Source: Candidatus Paracaedibacter symbiosus
GTDB taxonomy: Bacteria; Pseudomonadota; Alphaproteobacteria; Paracaedibacterales; Paracaedibacteraceae
Length of the DNA stretch: 64,000 bases
Direction of reading: 5' to 3'
Assembly: GCF_000757605.1 (NCBI RefSeq)
Contig: NZ_JQAK01000001.1
Location: forward strand, 497,627-561,626
Under the pieces are notes generated by a model. It ran no database searches. It saw only the letters and a list, made by a program, of their open reading frames with translations, and was not told where the DNA came from. Positions 42,101-50,933 of the stretch are shown piece by piece. Position 1 is the stretch's first letter. The number at the start of each line of letters is the position of its first letter. Position numbers and translations under genes: made by a program.

Positions 42101-43516
42101 GGTACTGAGGCCCACAAACCCAATCATTCCGACTTTAGCATAATTGAGGTTGCGGTTCATAGAAATCAGACGATGATGAATTGGCTGAGCGAGCCCTGTT
42201 TCTTTAAAGACTTTTTCATTCAGCACATCATTAAAGAAAAAAATTCGTTCATTTGATTTGCCGAGGTGCGCCGGATCAACCTCAAGATCTCCTACCTGCA
42301 GCTTAATAATTGGCGTGCCATCTTCTGTAACAGCATCGGGGGTATTTTGTGGTGTTGTCACCTCTTCTTCTGATTGGTGGGGCGTGGTGTTTAGTTGGCT
42401 AAAATCAATATTAATGCCACTGTCGCCAGCCAAATAAACCCCTCTTAAAACCAAAGATTCATCATAAGAATTCACTTTGAAAATTTGAGCAAGATAGGTT
42501 GTCAGCGGTGTAATTAAATGGGAGAGTTCATAAGGAAAAATAAAAACACCATCGCGCGTTTCAGGTGATGCTCCTTCTGCCAACACTTCCATACGCAAAT
42601 GATGTAATTGATTTTGCAAATGGCCAAAAGCCTCATCAATCCACACGGGCATAAATGCCGTTCCGGGATGGTAGGGCGACGACCAACCTAATATATTATG
42701 ACGATTTTTTGGCGGTATCGACTGACATAAGCTTTGAAACCCCGGCAGCACATCACACTTAGTTAACACCACATAAACGGGTAGACGCAGGCTCAACATA
42801 TTTTGAGTAGCGGAGAGCTTTTGCGCCATAAATTTGGCTCGATCTTTAATCTCTTCCATGGTCAGTTTACCTGCTCCATAAAGATCTGAGACGGGAATAG
42901 TTAGTAAAATTCCGTCAATAGGACGACGCGCCCGGTAGCGACTGAGCAAAGATAAAACAGTTCGCCATCCTTTTTCATCAGCTTTTAAACCCGTTTCGGA
43001 GATGAAATAGTTGCCATTTACATCCAATACAATGCCATGATTTAAAAACCACCATTTAATACCTGGATGTGGATCATCGACGCCAAAATCTGGCTGACCC
43101 AATGGATAAACGAGCTCTGACTTACCCATCAATGTTGTTTTACCTGACTTTTCCGGACCAATCATCAGATACCACGGCATAAAATATTTAAAGTTAACGG
43201 TATCCAAACGTTGGCGTAACAAATCCAAGGCCCGTAAGAAAGTTAAGCTAATATCCCCTATCTGAAAGTAGCCTCGCATCGAAAGAATTTCCGAAACTCG
43301 CCCCCAATGGCGTGGCATTTTGTCTTCCGGCGGTCTTGTCGCCCGTGGGGATTCCTCTTTCTTAGGAAGCGTTTTCTTCTGCAAAGCATGTTTGAATGAG
43401 GTCGAGGTCAGCACCACCACCAAAATCATGGTGATAATGGCAATGATGAACATGGCAATGAGAATGTGCGGCAAGTAGGTTGTGATACTATCAATCAGTG
43501 AAGAAATTGAGTTCAT
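39128..43516 (-). CDS. tssM: Type VI secretion membrane-complex protein TssM (IcmF)
   Basis: Core trans-envelope component of the T6SS. The 1462-residue protein has an N-terminal membrane segment (about 18-38), a cytoplasmic NTPase domain with Walker A GPEKSGKTT (120-128) and the G4-like VVLTKCD. A second membrane segment is near 460-480, followed by a large periplasmic region with the conserved C-terminal WSLLWMLRKQRA patch. The last 65 or so residues are Pro/Glu/Lys-rich and disordered, an unusual tail. Its start overlaps the tssL stop by 4 nt. Confidence 0.95.
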   Translation of the reverse strand: MNSISSLIDSITTYLPHILIAMFIIAIITMILVVVLTSTSFKHALQKKTLPKKEESPRATRPPEDKMPRHWGRVSEILSMRGYFQIGDISLTFLRALDLLRQRLDTVNFKYFMPWYLMIGPEKSGKTTLMGKSELVYPLGQPDFGVDDPHPGIKWWFLNHGIVLDVNGNYFISETGLKADEKGWRTVLSLLSRYRARRPIDGILLTIPVSDLYGAGKLTMEEIKDRAKFMAQKLSATQNMLSLRLPVYVVLTKCDVLPGFQSLCQSIPPKNRHNILGWSSPYHPGTAFMPVWIDEAFGHLQNQLHHLRMEVLAEGASPETRDGVFIFPYELSHLITPLTTYLAQIFKVNSYDESLVLRGVYLAGDSGINIDFSQLNTTPHQSEEEVTTPQNTPDAVTEDGTPIIKLQVGDLEVDPAHLGKSNERIFFFNDVLNEKVFKETGLAQPIHHRLISMNRNLNYAKVGMIGFVGLSTIGLMNAYDRMSKGRDYLLPALGKINSTLYKIPESRLDESMATSRLFDQQARQLLDMMNNIEQASFFSFFMPSSWVSPVRDNLRTALKVSFDQIILRTIYVDLLVKSRDLLTVRPGPKDVTDSLAVQLQPTATIEFQLFKGFVERFIELSDNVDKYNRLQESSDPSLIRDLAAYTLGVELPGEFIENYSRFRRVLKEIPYPKIDLKPYQGAARETLVILYDHFLQNLLSTSDLNSIIGKVNYILNEFGHNRADSLPELDYLRKISKDLNTSMSTLGKSGSNWIDGAYFDPGAGFSDTMTEVSQFSMFGPEMVDGFATNTAVAFGKFQAFMRQLNSVLLDPGAAIGSADKPVYPSDGLTALEKSLAVLFTQQFMNKPSGEQIITDIPLNQVVFWNPKLIDAAADEIKKYEAFLEKDLANFPPVVRETLKQIARKNLQENITSLVAKAQMLSPIPQDIPGTVAAEETLRNKISDVREISPKFAKLLEVMSEGGIGTGFVELRTMLGTLSSRLLDQVDQLLVGYKLYRVKDDSFNWWDGISSPMLDGFNVKDAEDLKSFLEQQRHILRNLALNYAEPMVNFLSTPVMKEFNGNIMLLNKWRRILDEVKVYENKRPDNTLGILETTISTDLINMDLAKCFKSIQLDQVKRASGDFFTNQGIALKRGILARCEVLQRNKAIQGYQKLSSFFNDNLKHKFPFILKAANNTPEAEPDDIKEFFKLYKDAGDAPKVILDQVYQLGSDSRNAYSFLEAMEKVKQFFDTYLNSKNPADLPAFDFTVNFRVNRGREVKGNLIIDWWVMPNDQTQITNHDKSRNGKWIFGDEFVLGLHWPNVSQTQPYMDPAQAPVMAVEDGMAKFSYAGRWSLLWMLRKQRAPSMDYSPVTDPFPYVLKFSIPNSPVDRTVVYNTITLLSPSKGTKSGKPMQMPDFPEAAPELTEAVLNKANEPVLVNGSVEEIEPVTQPEDPVPEPTSEPEKKEETKKEDKPADASASGGQ

Positions 43517-44304
43517 GATATACCTAACTTTTGTGCCTGGGATAAAATTTGTCCAATAACGCCATCAAGATCACGCACGACATTATACCAAACCATCGAG
43601 GCAACAAATAAAAATACAAAAAGAATAACCCCAAAGGCCATGAACCAAGTTCGGAGGTCGGGCAATCCCTTACTAGATGCCGCCGTGACATTATATTCAT
43701 ACAGAGCCGGAATTAATCGCTCGCGTCCCGGATGATAAAGAGTAACACCATGCCGATTTACCATGGCGTAAAGCTGTTGACGATACCACACAATTTTGCC
43801 AGCATCATTTTCTCCCCGATACCGACCACGGAATCCAAGGGAAAGCGCCATCAAATAAATCATCGCCAAATCATTTCGCACCGCATCATTGGCCTCAATC
43901 AAAGAATCTAACTTTTTATAAAGCTGCTCTCCAGCCACTTGCGTATGAAACACTTGAGCTTCGATTAAATTATTTTCCCAACGCTTTTGACCCGGCCAAG
44001 TAAAAGATAAAAATACTTCATCTACTAGAGAAACCATCACATAAAGAGCTTCCTGAAAATGGCTAATAGCAAATTCACCCACCTGGTTTTGGGCGTTTAG
44101 AGAAAAACGCTCAAACAGTTGGCGAAATTTGGTCTGAATTCGATCAGTGATCCCCTCAATTTCGGCTTTTCTGTCATCGCCTTCAATCGACAAATTGAGA
44201 GCATCAAGAGTCCTAAATGCTTTTTCTTTCTGAATCAAAACTTCACGATAAAACTCTTGAAAGTTTTGCATTAAAAACGTCGAAGAAGCAGGCAAAATAT
44301 CCAT
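43513..44304 (-). CDS. tssL: Type VI secretion membrane-complex protein TssL (DotU)
   Basis: IcmH/DotU-family partner of TssM. The 263-residue protein has the cytoplasmic helical domain (VSLVDEVFLSFTWPGQKRW, then FHTQVAGEQLYKKLD, SLGFRGRYRG) and a single C-terminal membrane anchor at about 221-241. There is no OmpA-like peptidoglycan-binding extension, so peptidoglycan attachment must come from another protein. It overlaps tssK by one base. Confidence 0.95.
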   Translation of the reverse strand: MDILPASSTFLMQNFQEFYREVLIQKEKAFRTLDALNLSIEGDDRKAEIEGITDRIQTKFRQLFERFSLNAQNQVGEFAISHFQEALYVMVSLVDEVFLSFTWPGQKRWENNLIEAQVFHTQVAGEQLYKKLDSLIEANDAVRNDLAMIYLMALSLGFRGRYRGENDAGKIVWYRQQLYAMVNRHGVTLYHPGRERLIPALYEYNVTAASSKGLPDLRTWFMAFGVILFVFLFVASMVWYNVVRDLDGVIGQILSQAQKLGIS

Positions 44305-45707
44305 TAATAATTTTCCTCAGAATTAACCGAACCAACCTTTTGCTGTTCTGGAGATGAAGAGGCATGCCTTGATATAATGTCTTTATGCTTAATGTAGAAG
44401 ACAATTTCTGTGGGTCGTTTTTCCATAGAATCTGCCGGATTCACAATGATCAAACGTTCACCGCGCGTGATAAACTGGGCCTCGGCGTCGATTTGGAAAA
44501 TAAGCACCCCACGCCCTGGCATCAAATCATACAACTCCTGATCTGTCACAGCTTCACGATGCGCCCCCGTGATCCGACGGATTCGTGCTGATTCAAAGTG
44601 AGATTCGGTCGTGATGATAGCATCGCGCATCCAATCAGATAATTCGCCTTCTGACATTGCTGCAGGTGCCTTTAATCCCACAAGGAGTTGCGGCGTCACA
44701 ATTTCTGGCTGGATTTTAATAGTAAATAGTCGATCACGCTGAGCAAAGAGAAGGATGCTATATGCCTTTTCAAGGCTATCGATAACAATATTAACCCAAT
44801 CAAACAGGGACTGAAAGGTGGTAAGCAAATCATTATGATTATAGGATGGGAAAATAGGCGGAATTTGCCCCAGCCTTAAGGTTGAGACATAACCTGCAAC
44901 CTGGCATAAGGCTTGATACAATTGAAATGGATGCGCTACATCGGACAACAATAATGGTTCAATCACTGGTAAAGATTGTACTAAAGGACGCATTTGTGAT
45001 GTTGTCTCGCCAATCAGCGGGGTTCCAAGCTGGGCCTGCCATTTTTCAGATAGATAGGCGGATTTTTCACGCAAACGCCTGACAACGATACCACAGCGTT
45101 CTCCCAGCATACTTACTTGTGGAACCCGAAAGCATGGTGGCACATAAGGCTGCAGGATAAAAGATTCATCAACATAACCAACTTTGGCAATCGGAAAAGA
45201 CGTATAGCGTGCCGGCGGCGCATCACTGACCATTAAAGACACACGAGGCAGCAGACGTGGAATCTGAATAACATTATCATTGGCATTATCGTCCGTTACA
45301 CTCTCGCCTTCTATAGCCTCAAAGCGTGGCATTTCACTGCGCACTGGTGAGAAACCCTCAGTGTATTCAGGCACAACCACATAAACAGTCGCTCCCATAT
45401 CCATAATTTTTTGCTTGGAGAGGTTAAGATCCAGCTGCAACTGCGCCGCATCAGGTTTAGAAATATGTGTCACCACCAAACCATCTGGCATGATGGCTTG
45501 TAAATTCAAAACCCGCAGCAAGCCTGTTGGCAAAGTCACTGGATCAAACTCTAAATTGATAACGCCCCAATGATGGGCTGACAAATGACTCACCTGAATC
45601 GACTGCAGTTGATGCCAACGCAATTCTTGCTGCTGGAAATGCTGTGGTGATAGCAGCATTCCTTCATACCACTGAATTGCCGGCACAATGCGATGCTGCG
45701 TCACCAT
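44304..45707 (-). CDS. tssK: Type VI secretion baseplate protein TssK
   Basis: Links the baseplate to the TssJLM membrane complex. The 467 residues start with the family pattern IQWYEGMLLSPQHFQQQE, and the central and C-terminal regions (PVQSLPVIEPLL-like, GVLIFQIDAEAQFITRGERL) follow. It is the first gene of the minus-strand tssK-tssL-tssM operon. The 110-bp gap to the PAAR-like gene must hold the divergent promoters. Confidence 0.94.
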   Translation of the reverse strand: MVTQHRIVPAIQWYEGMLLSPQHFQQQELRWHQLQSIQVSHLSAHHWGVINLEFDPVTLPTGLLRVLNLQAIMPDGLVVTHISKPDAAQLQLDLNLSKQKIMDMGATVYVVVPEYTEGFSPVRSEMPRFEAIEGESVTDDNANDNVIQIPRLLPRVSLMVSDAPPARYTSFPIAKVGYVDESFILQPYVPPCFRVPQVSMLGERCGIVVRRLREKSAYLSEKWQAQLGTPLIGETTSQMRPLVQSLPVIEPLLLSDVAHPFQLYQALCQVAGYVSTLRLGQIPPIFPSYNHNDLLTTFQSLFDWVNIVIDSLEKAYSILLFAQRDRLFTIKIQPEIVTPQLLVGLKAPAAMSEGELSDWMRDAIITTESHFESARIRRITGAHREAVTDQELYDLMPGRGVLIFQIDAEAQFITRGERLIIVNPADSMEKRPTEIVFYIKHKDIISRHASSSPEQQKVGSVNSEENY

Positions 45708-45817
45708 TAAAAAACCTCTTAAAAAAATTTTTTAAAAATTTACCATTTGCTAACAGTATGCGAAGATTATGGCAAAGACACAAGAGGTTAAACCGAAAAA
45801 TTTATTGGAGAGAAAAA

Positions 45818-46207
45818 ATGGGGCAACTTGTTGTTAATAATGGACTGTGTAGCTGCTCTATGGGGACCGCCCCTTGTGCGCTGGTTTTCTTGCCCATTCA
45901 TATGGCAAGTGGTAGCAAACAACCTGCTGCTAATATTATGGATTTTATCCCTTATTTAAACGTTTCAGGATTTGCGATGTGCAATAGTATGGCTAATCCC
46001 GCCGTTGCCGCGGCAACAGCTGCTAAATTTGGTGCCTTTACTCCCGCTGCCTGTATCCCAACACTTCCAGCACCTTGGGCACCTGGTGCAATAAAAACCA
46101 CAATCGGAAAATTCCCCGCACTTGATAGTTCTTCCGTATTAACCTGCGCTTATGGCGGCGTTATCAGTATTACTTATGCTGGTGAAGCTACTATTACCGT
46201 CAGTTAG
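45818..46207 (+). CDS. PAAR-like spike protein (DUF4280 type)
   Basis: A 129-residue protein starting MGQLVVNNGLCSCSMGTAP behind GGAG. An upstream extension to 45644 is antisense to tssK and rejected. The repeated Cys/Gly/Pro-rich pattern (PYLNVSGFAMCNSMANP, AACIPTLPAPWAPG, TCAYGGVISI) matches DUF4280/PAAR-like tip proteins that sharpen the VgrG spike and carry effectors. No C-terminal toxin domain is present, so it would act as a bare tip or adaptor. Its location beside tss genes supports this. Confidence 0.85.
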   Translation: MGQLVVNNGLCSCSMGTAPCALVFLPIHMASGSKQPAANIMDFIPYLNVSGFAMCNSMANPAVAAATAAKFGAFTPAACIPTLPAPWAPGAIKTTIGKFPALDSSSVLTCAYGGVISITYAGEATITVS

Positions 46208-46265
46208 ATCCTGTGTAGCGAATATACTCAATGATGATGTTGAAATATTTTGAACTGAAAGTGAT

Positions 46266-46309
46266 GCCAAATTTCGATGAGCTAGTTCCTCTAACTTGAG
46301 AAATTTGGC
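46266..46309. repeat. Inverted repeat between the PAAR-like gene and tssA
   Basis: GCCAAATTTC and GAAATTTGGC are perfect 10-bp arms 24 nt apart, 41 nt upstream of the tssA ATG. No U-tract follows. It may be an mRNA structure between the two plus-strand T6SS genes or an operator-like site. Confidence 0.5.
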
Positions 46310-46349
46310 CCCCCAACCCTCGGGTCTTTTGAACCTAAAAGGATAAACC

Positions 46350-47474
46350 ATGGTTACCAATTACGATCGTCAATCAATGGGCAATTTAAAAACCTTATTA
46401 GGCCCTCTCTCTGCCGACAATCCTACGGGTAAAAATCTTTATTATGAGACGATTTATGATCAAATAAAAGAAGCCAGACGGGAGGATGACCCCACCCTCT
46501 CTCAAGGCGTTTGGCAGGTCGCATTCAAAAAAGCTGATTGGCCTATGGTTGAAAAGCTTTGTTGTCAGGCTTTGACAAGTCAAACCAAAGATCTTCAAAT
46601 TGCGAGCTGGTTAGCTGAAGCCTGGATTACCATGGACCAGTTAGATGGCTTTATTAAGGGAACTGCCTTATTGCAAGGACTCTGTGAATCTTACTGGGAG
46701 TCAATTTTTCCTGAACTTCAAGAGGGTGATAATGAACGTCGATTACATCTACTAGAGTGGCTCGATAGCGCTTGGAAGAATCGCTTAGTGACCTTTCCTA
46801 TTATTGAAAACCCCCTTAATTCTTCCTCCATCAGCCTTGCCGATTGGATGCACGCAACCCGGCTAGATACAGTGTCGAAACGCTCACCAGATCGCCAAAA
46901 AATGTTAAAACAAGCTGAGTTACATAATGAATTGACTTTAGAGCGCATCCAGCAAATTTTAGAAGTGTGTTCGAAGGAATTATTAGAGAACCTTAATCTT
47001 GGCACAGCAAAAGCGTTTAAAGCTTATGATGACTTTAAAAAATCGCTAGATACTCTCTTAAAAGATGAGTCACGCCCAGCAATGAATGAAGTTGTCGATA
47101 CATTAAAAGAATTGCAACGCTTTATGAAAACAGGTCTTGACCTAGCTGCCAGTCCAATAGAACCAATAGCTACTGAGCAGGAAATAATACCGTCTATCCC
47201 CTTTGCTATTCCTGAAACTACAGTAAATCAAAATGAAACAGCTGTCTCTGCGACCTCTATCCCGCAAACAAGGTCGGACGCCTACAAGATGGTCGGCGAT
47301 ATCGGTGATTTTCTCCAAGGTATTGAACAACATAGTCCGGCCCCTGCGCTTTTAAAGAGAATTGCTGCCTGGGAAAATAAAAATATTTCCGACATTTTTA
47401 AAGATTTTGGCGATACTCCCGAAGATTGGAGCGCGTTTGCCAAATTTATTGGATCAGGTCCCGCTGCAAAGTAG
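46350..47474 (+). CDS. tssA: Type VI secretion protein TssA
   Basis: Coordinates baseplate and tail assembly. The 374-residue protein has the ImpA N-terminal domain (LLGPLSADNPTGKNLYYE, LEWLDSAWKNRLVTFPI) at about 5-150. A helical middle region follows, then a C-terminal segment with RSDAYKMVGDIGDFLQGIEQ and HSPAPALLKRIAAW, typical of shorter TssA types. The start follows AAAGGATAAACC. It is on the plus strand after the PAAR-like gene. Confidence 0.9.
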   Translation: MVTNYDRQSMGNLKTLLGPLSADNPTGKNLYYETIYDQIKEARREDDPTLSQGVWQVAFKKADWPMVEKLCCQALTSQTKDLQIASWLAEAWITMDQLDGFIKGTALLQGLCESYWESIFPELQEGDNERRLHLLEWLDSAWKNRLVTFPIIENPLNSSSISLADWMHATRLDTVSKRSPDRQKMLKQAELHNELTLERIQQILEVCSKELLENLNLGTAKAFKAYDDFKKSLDTLLKDESRPAMNEVVDTLKELQRFMKTGLDLAASPIEPIATEQEIIPSIPFAIPETTVNQNETAVSATSIPQTRSDAYKMVGDIGDFLQGIEQHSPAPALLKRIAAWENKNISDIFKDFGDTPEDWSAFAKFIGSGPAAK

Positions 47475-47493
47475 AAGACCAAAAGGCGACTTT

Positions 47494-47523
47494 TTAACAG
47501 ATAATTTACTAAAATATTATACT
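47494..47523 (+). promoter_or_regulatory. Possible promoter for ald
   Basis: TTAACA (47494-47499) and TATACT (47518-47523) are separated by 18 nt, 24 nt upstream of the ald ATG. AAAGGAGAT serves as ribosome site. The AT-rich context makes chance matches likely. Confidence 0.35.
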
Positions 47524-47547
47524 GTTTAATAAAGGAGATACGTAACA

Positions 47548-48666
47548 ATGAAAATTGGAATTCCAAAAGAGATTAAAGTCCACGAATATCGCGTGGGCAT
47601 GACTCCGACTTCTGTCAGAGAGCTCACCCGTCTTGGTCACCAAATCATTGTGGAGTCTAATATCGGTTTAGGGATTGGCTTTGATGATAAGGCCTATGAA
47701 AACGCAGGTGCAACAATTACTGCCACCGCTGATCTAATCTTTGCCGAAGCCGAGATGATTGTTAAGGTTAAAGAACCACAACCTTCTGAATGTAAAAAAC
47801 TCCGTTCTGGTCAACTTCTTTTCACCTACCTTCACTTAGCACCTGACCCCAAACAAACGCAAGGCTTGATTGATTCTGATTGTATCGCTATTGCTTATGA
47901 AACGGTAACAGATCGTTTCGGTGGCCTGCCTCTTTTGGCCCCGATGAGCGAAGTTGCCGGACGCATGTCCATTCAGGCTGGCGCCACATTCCTTGAAAAA
48001 GGAAATGGGGGCTGCGGTATCCTTTTAGGCGGTGTTGCTGGTGTTTCTCCTGCAAAAGTTGTGATTTTAGGCGGCGGTGTTGTCGGTGCCAATGCCGCTA
48101 AAATGGCAGTCGGACTGGGGGCCCAAGTAACAGTTTTTGACAAAAACCCACGACGACTCAACGAAGTTGATTGGCTATTTGGTAGCCGTGTTCAAACCCT
48201 TTACTCAACCTATGACATGATTGAAAAACATGTCATCGACGCTGATTTAGTCATTGGTGCCGTCCTCGTGATGGGCGCCGCAGCTCCCGAACTCGTCACC
48301 CATGCCATGGTCCAAAATATGCGTGCGGGATCCGTCATGGTGGACGTGGCCATCGACCAGGGTGGTTGCTTTGAAACTAGTAGACCCACAACCCATGCAG
48401 ATCCAACCTACATTGTGGACGATGTAGTTCACTACTGTGTCACCAATATGCCAGGTGCTGTTGCCAAAACCTCAACTGTTGCTCTCAACAATGCGACCCT
48501 CCCCTTTATCATTGCATTAGCGGAAAAAGGGTATATGAAGGCATTGCAAGAGGATGAACATTTACGTCAAGGTCTCAACATCTTTAAAGGAAAAGTTACC
48601 CATCAGGCCGTCGCCAATGACTTGAATCTTCCTTATGCGGCAGCTGCACAAGTATTAGGTGCTTAG
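47548..48666 (+). CDS. ald: Alanine dehydrogenase
   Basis: NAD-dependent oxidative deamination of L-alanine to pyruvate and ammonium. The 372-residue protein begins MKIGIPKEIKVHEYRVGMTP and has the substrate motif KVKEPQPSE. The NAD-binding Rossmann motif is VVILGGGVVGANAAKMAVGL, and the C-terminal VDVAIDQGGCFETSRPTTH and TNMPGAVAKTST follow. In an intracellular bacterium it would feed host alanine to the TCA cycle. A hairpin follows the gene. Confidence 0.96.
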   Translation: MKIGIPKEIKVHEYRVGMTPTSVRELTRLGHQIIVESNIGLGIGFDDKAYENAGATITATADLIFAEAEMIVKVKEPQPSECKKLRSGQLLFTYLHLAPDPKQTQGLIDSDCIAIAYETVTDRFGGLPLLAPMSEVAGRMSIQAGATFLEKGNGGCGILLGGVAGVSPAKVVILGGGVVGANAAKMAVGLGAQVTVFDKNPRRLNEVDWLFGSRVQTLYSTYDMIEKHVIDADLVIGAVLVMGAAAPELVTHAMVQNMRAGSVMVDVAIDQGGCFETSRPTTHADPTYIVDDVVHYCVTNMPGAVAKTSTVALNNATLPFIIALAEKGYMKALQEDEHLRQGLNIFKGKVTHQAVANDLNLPYAAAAQVLGA

Positions 48667-48697
48667 CCCCTAGGTTCTATATAGCTAAGGTTATAGC

Positions 48698-48725
48698 AAT
48701 GCCAGGGGTAAAAAACCCTGGCATT
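48698..48725. terminator. Hairpin between convergent ald and the ABC exporter gene
   Basis: AATGCCAGGG and CCCTGGCATT form a perfect 10-bp stem with an 8-nt loop, 32 nt after the ald stop. No long U-tract follows on either strand. Probably a shared bidirectional terminator or 3' protector. Confidence 0.6.
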
Positions 48726-48767
48726 CAAGGGGTAGCAAAGAGAACAACAAAAGATGAGGAGAGAGCA

Positions 48768-50546
48768 CTATTCCCCTCTATCTTCTTGAATAAACCCATC
48801 AATCTGACTTTTCCAAAGCTTGGCGTAAAGGCCATTCTTTCGAATTAATTGTTGATGGGTCCCATCTTCAATAATCTCCCCATGACTAAATACAAGAATT
48901 CGATCCATATTTTTTAAAGTTGATAAACGGTGAGCAATCACAAGTGTTGTCCGTCCTTCCATCAGTTGATCTAAACTTTCCTGGATGAGCCCTTCCGTAA
49001 TCGTATCGAGCGCGCTTGTCGCTTCGTCCAAAATTAAAATCGGCGCATCTTTTAAAATTGCTCGAGCAATTGCAATACGCTGACGCTGTCCCCCTGAGAG
49101 ACGGCCTCCTCGCTCCCCTACTAGTGCATAGTAACCTTCCGGCAGCTTGTTAATGAAATCGTCGGCGTGCGCTTTGTGAGCCGCTTCTCTTACCTCATCC
49201 TCACTCGCGTCTAGTTTACCATAGAGAATATTGTCAAGGATTGTGCGATTGAGTAAGGTTGGCTCTTGAGGAATGAGGGCTATGTTTGCATAAAGACTTG
49301 CCATATTAACGCTGTTTATATTTTGGCCATCAATGCAAATTTCACCACCATTAATATCAAATAAGCGTTGCAATAAGTTTACAAAAGTTGATTTGCCACT
49401 CCCTGAAAAACCAACTAATCCAACTTTCTGACCGGGCTGAATGGTTACCGACAGCTTATTAAAGAGTGGACTCGCCCCCTTGTACCAAAAATAGACATCA
49501 TTAAAAGTAATCTCACCTTTCGAGACAACCAAATCTTTAGCTTCTGGCAAGTCAATAATTTCGTAAGGAATATTACAGATGGTAAGCCCTTGACTCACTC
49601 GACCAAGCTCTTCTGAAAATTCGGCAAAATCTTTGGATAGCCCCCACATCAAATCAACAATCGTAATGGCCACACTTAAAACCAGGGCAAAATCGCCAAC
49701 ACTAATAATGTTATGGTGCCTACCCCACAACAAAAATCCCAGACAAGCTGCTAACATTACCACGAATGAAATTCCTTGCACAAGGCTTACATAAAGAATA
49801 AACCACCGCAGTTTTTGTTCATTCGTGATAGAACTTTCTAAATTTTGAACCAAAAGCTTTCGCTCAAAATCACGTTTGGCAAATAATCGGACAATGTTGC
49901 TGTTAATCAGCAGATCAACTATCCGTCCCACACTAATAGTTCTGCTTTCTGAGGTGGAAAAGGACAATCGATGGATTTTATGACTACACAGCAAGGTAAA
50001 ACTAACAAAAAAGAATGACCAAACCAGCAAAATCAACATCAAAATGGGATTAACGGTGGCAAAGGTGAATGCTGCGATGATCAATGCAAAGCTATTACAC
50101 AAAAACCGATCAATGCTAATCAGAACGATATCTTTGACACCAGAGCTGACATCGGCAATTTTACCAGCAAGATTCCCAGCCATATTATTTTGAAAGTAGG
50201 CATGTGAATGGCCTAGCACATAATAAGTTAGCTTTTCTTGAATATCTGCTCTTAAATTGGGGATCATTTTAAGATTAATATAATCATAAACTCTTAAATT
50301 TAAAGTTCCTAAAAGCGAAAGTCCAAGATAAAAAGAAACCACACCAATGGTTTGATTAATCACTGTAGACGAGGGACTTACATCTACTTTATCCAGGATA
50401 AGTTTTAAAAGATAGGGACGTAAACTAAGATCAATAGCCCATAATAATCCGACAATAACCAGCCCTAACAAATGCAATCGATAAGGTTTTGTGATCACCT
50501 TCACAAATTGAAGAACTGTAGCAGGTAGTTTTGCTGTCATTGTCAA
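48768..50546 (-). CDS. ABC exporter, fused membrane and ATPase domains (MsbA-like)
   Basis: A 592-residue type IV ABC half-exporter. Six membrane segments lie in about 1-330. The nucleotide-binding domain has Walker A GLVGFSGSGKST, signature LSGGQRQRIAIARAI, Walker B ILILDEATSALD and switch IAHRLST. Candidates are lipid A/lipid export or multidrug/peptide efflux. The nearby O-antigen-ligase-like gene is consistent with an envelope role but does not prove it. The substrate is unknown. Confidence 0.9.
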   Translation of the reverse strand: MTMTAKLPATVLQFVKVITKPYRLHLLGLVIVGLLWAIDLSLRPYLLKLILDKVDVSPSSTVINQTIGVVSFYLGLSLLGTLNLRVYDYINLKMIPNLRADIQEKLTYYVLGHSHAYFQNNMAGNLAGKIADVSSGVKDIVLISIDRFLCNSFALIIAAFTFATVNPILMLILLVWSFFFVSFTLLCSHKIHRLSFSTSESRTISVGRIVDLLINSNIVRLFAKRDFERKLLVQNLESSITNEQKLRWFILYVSLVQGISFVVMLAACLGFLLWGRHHNIISVGDFALVLSVAITIVDLMWGLSKDFAEFSEELGRVSQGLTICNIPYEIIDLPEAKDLVVSKGEITFNDVYFWYKGASPLFNKLSVTIQPGQKVGLVGFSGSGKSTFVNLLQRLFDINGGEICIDGQNINSVNMASLYANIALIPQEPTLLNRTILDNILYGKLDASEDEVREAAHKAHADDFINKLPEGYYALVGERGGRLSGGQRQRIAIARAILKDAPILILDEATSALDTITEGLIQESLDQLMEGRTTLVIAHRLSTLKNMDRILVFSHGEIIEDGTHQQLIRKNGLYAKLWKSQIDGFIQEDRGE

Positions 50547-50933
50547 TAAATCTTATAATGTCCTTACCTTTAATATGACCCATTTTCTCTAAAAAGAAAT
50601 TAAGACCAATGAGATAGTAATTTTTGTTTGAAAAATTGACAGTTTATAGCGCTGTTTGAATCAGATTCCACATCTTAAAAACTGCAAATATTAAGCTCTG
50701 TAAACAAAAAATGAAAGGAGTCGGTTTTGATGCTTTGGTCGACAAATTTCCCCTAATTCCTCCAAGTAGATATACTTTTCCTTCGCAAGCTGGCGTCATT
50801 CCCGACTAAAAACATCTCCCAATCATTCTCTTTTAACTTTGTTTACAGAACCTCGATTCTTTTAAAAGTTTACAAGGTGATCAAAGCTCATCAAATAACA
50901 TTTTAGAAAATGCCTATCTTTCGACTAACCCTA
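50547..50933. other. Intergenic region with no recognised gene
   Basis: 387 bp between two minus-strand genes. I see no convincing frame, RNA gene or strong hairpin. It presumably holds the exporter promoter. Confidence 0.5.

Noticed and set aside
45644-45817. N-terminal extension of the PAAR-like protein
   Set aside because: It is antisense to tssK. The conserved domain begins at MGQLVV with its own ribosome site at 45806.
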